Of a stretch of 64,000 nucleotides of DNA, positions 62,797-64,000 are shown piece by piece. The stretch spans positions 33,707,822 through 33,771,821 of the forward strand of contig OX365955.1 of assembly GCA_947247005.1 (NCBI GenBank), written 5' to 3'. The stretch's first letter is position 1. Each line of letters starts with the position of its first letter. The notes below the pieces were generated by a model. The model worked only from the letters and a program-made list of their open reading frames with translations. It searched no databases and had not been told where the DNA came from. The DNA comes from Spisula solida. Taxonomy: Eukaryota; Mollusca; Bivalvia; Venerida; Mactridae. A program made the position numbers and the translations under genes.

Positions 62797-63044
62797 AAAG
62801 CCCCTTTTCCATGAAGCGTAAAACCGACGCGTTTTCGGCACGTATTTATTCGGCATGTAACACGCGCCGAATAAATATATGTTGCTTCAGTCTATATTGC
62901 ATGTAGCCGTTTCCATTGACGCGTTTTTCAGCGCATAATATTTTACACGCCGAAAAAATTTGCTTCGGGTAGCGTATTTCGGTCGCTATTTCGTGCCGAA
63001 AAAATCAGCGCAGAAATAATACGCTCCATGGAAACCCGGCTTTA
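62797..63044. mobile_element. CpG-rich MITE, TAAAGCC TIRs
   Basis: The left end is taaagccccttttccatgaa (then gcg). The right end, reverse-complemented, is taaagccgggtttccatgga (then gcg). The roughly 250-bp interior is full of gcgccgaataaat and cgcgttttcggc motifs, unusually CpG-rich for this window. Confidence 0.82.
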
Positions 63045-63465
63045 GCCACCCAGGAATGCTGGATAGGTCAAATAACCAATCACAGAAAGGATTAAATATA
63101 TACCATTAGAGTTTTTCCAGTGTACATGTATTTGAAAGTATTGGGTTTTAATTATGAAAATATATATTAGATAATTAAGTTCATGGTTATTTTTGATATT
63201 TGAAAAGTGGATGTGTATAGTTCAGTTGGTTATCAAAGTTATATTTGAATGAGTAAAACTCATAAATCAGAAAATCAATGTAAATACAAATTTATTTTTA
63301 AGCTTTATATTTTTAATATTTATAAAGATATATCGGAATTTTGTTGAGTGACATGATCTGATTACTGGTAGTGGTTGAGCATATTGAAGATTTTATTAAC
63401 TTATTAATTTCTCTCTGAGAAATAAATAAAGTTTATTGCGTTCCATAACACTTGACAGTTTCAAG

Positions 63466-63824
63466 CCCTTGACTCCATAGATACATCAATTCTAGTCCCT
63501 ATACCATGTCCATGATCAATTAGTTTCCAATAGTGAGTGTGGAGGGGAGACAATCCAATTACAGAAATGTATTCAATGACACTTATTATCAAGAGAGATC
63601 ATTCTTGATATTTGAACCAAAGAGCTGCACAGAGCATGTGTACACATTCTAGCTAATCTAGCCAATGTGCTGTGGTTGTCATTGGTGTGAGTGTGACTGC
63701 CAACTTGTGACTCAATGATCGGGGTAAACATACAGTCGGTTGAATGGACACATGTCTGAAAGGAAACTTTGAATTGGTACTTCACATCCTGATCAGAATG
63801 GAGTTGTATGGAGTAAAGGTTTAA
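63466..63824. mobile_element. Family M MITE copy
   Basis: The left end agcccttgactccatagata faces a right end that reverse-complements to cattaaacctttactccata. It contains gagacaatccaattacagaa and gatcattcttgatatttg. Confidence 0.75.
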
Positions 63825-64000
63825 TGATCAGGTTGATGTTTGGTCAATTAGTGAAATGTATATGGTGTTATGGTCAGCTCTTTGTTTATGATCAGATGCC
63901 ACATATACATGTATGTACAATAATAGCTTTATTTCTGTTCAGCTTTATAACTACCGGTATCTATATAAAGTTTGGACTATAAATGATGGGTCGCATTCCT

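Larger units (their letters stand above)
60370..64000 (+). other. Intron 17, running off the window
   Basis: It contains family M MITE copies (about 61500-61705 and 63466-63824) and a CpG-rich MITE (62797-63044). I looked for the next phase-1 exon after likely acceptors (60650, 61913, 62230, 63948). Three reach a stop within a few codons; the one at 62230 stays open but shows no EPS8 similarity. Confidence 0.6.

Overview
The window reads as an AT-rich invertebrate nuclear genome, most likely a bivalve mollusc. The reasons are small exons in kilobase introns, GT-AG junctions, abundant short minisatellites, tRNA-derived SINEs, and the AGCTCACCTG and ATGCCCCC-type dispersed elements that I know from molluscan DNA. 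The species cannot be fixed from the sequence. No bacterial-style genes, rRNA, CRISPR array or functional tRNA was seen.

One gene accounts for all supportable coding sequence: an EPS8-family actin regulator / signalling adaptor on the plus strand. Seventeen exons between 2740 and 60369 splice into one uninterrupted partial reading frame of 830 complete codons, and every intron phase matches. In order they encode a PTB domain (2740-8486), a proline-rich linker (10394-10569), a 160-residue basic serine/glycine-rich insert (12554-13033), a conserved helical segment (21808-33463), an arginine/glutamate repeat linker (34038-34321), a short linker with a 30-nt microexon (35592-38688), the SH3 domain split over two exons (52010-52920) and a Gly/Pro-rich exon (60264-60369). 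The N-terminal start exon(s) and the C-terminal actin-binding effector region lie outside the window.

The rest is intron or flank, and it is unusually repeat-rich. About twenty separate tandem arrays (units 9 to about 173 bp) sit in introns or flank, including arrays of 2.0, 1.2 and 1.0 kb. Dispersed families fall into three groups: elements with a 5' motif, an inverted partner near the 3' end, a 3' hairpin and a TCTTGT-type terminus (Helentron/HINE-like); small inverted-repeat MITEs; and tRNA-derived SINEs. A nested insertion at 38936-44040 has three clear levels. The innermost element has 31-bp terminal inverted repeats and an AATG target duplication, and a related empty site lies in the same window.

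The most unusual feature is at 5646-6190. The 3' splice site and first 13 or so codons of the second PTB exon are repeated in eight 57-bp steps. Each step keeps a branchpoint-like motif, a pyrimidine tract, an AG acceptor and an open frame, so the choice of acceptor could add 19 residues per step to the PTB domain.
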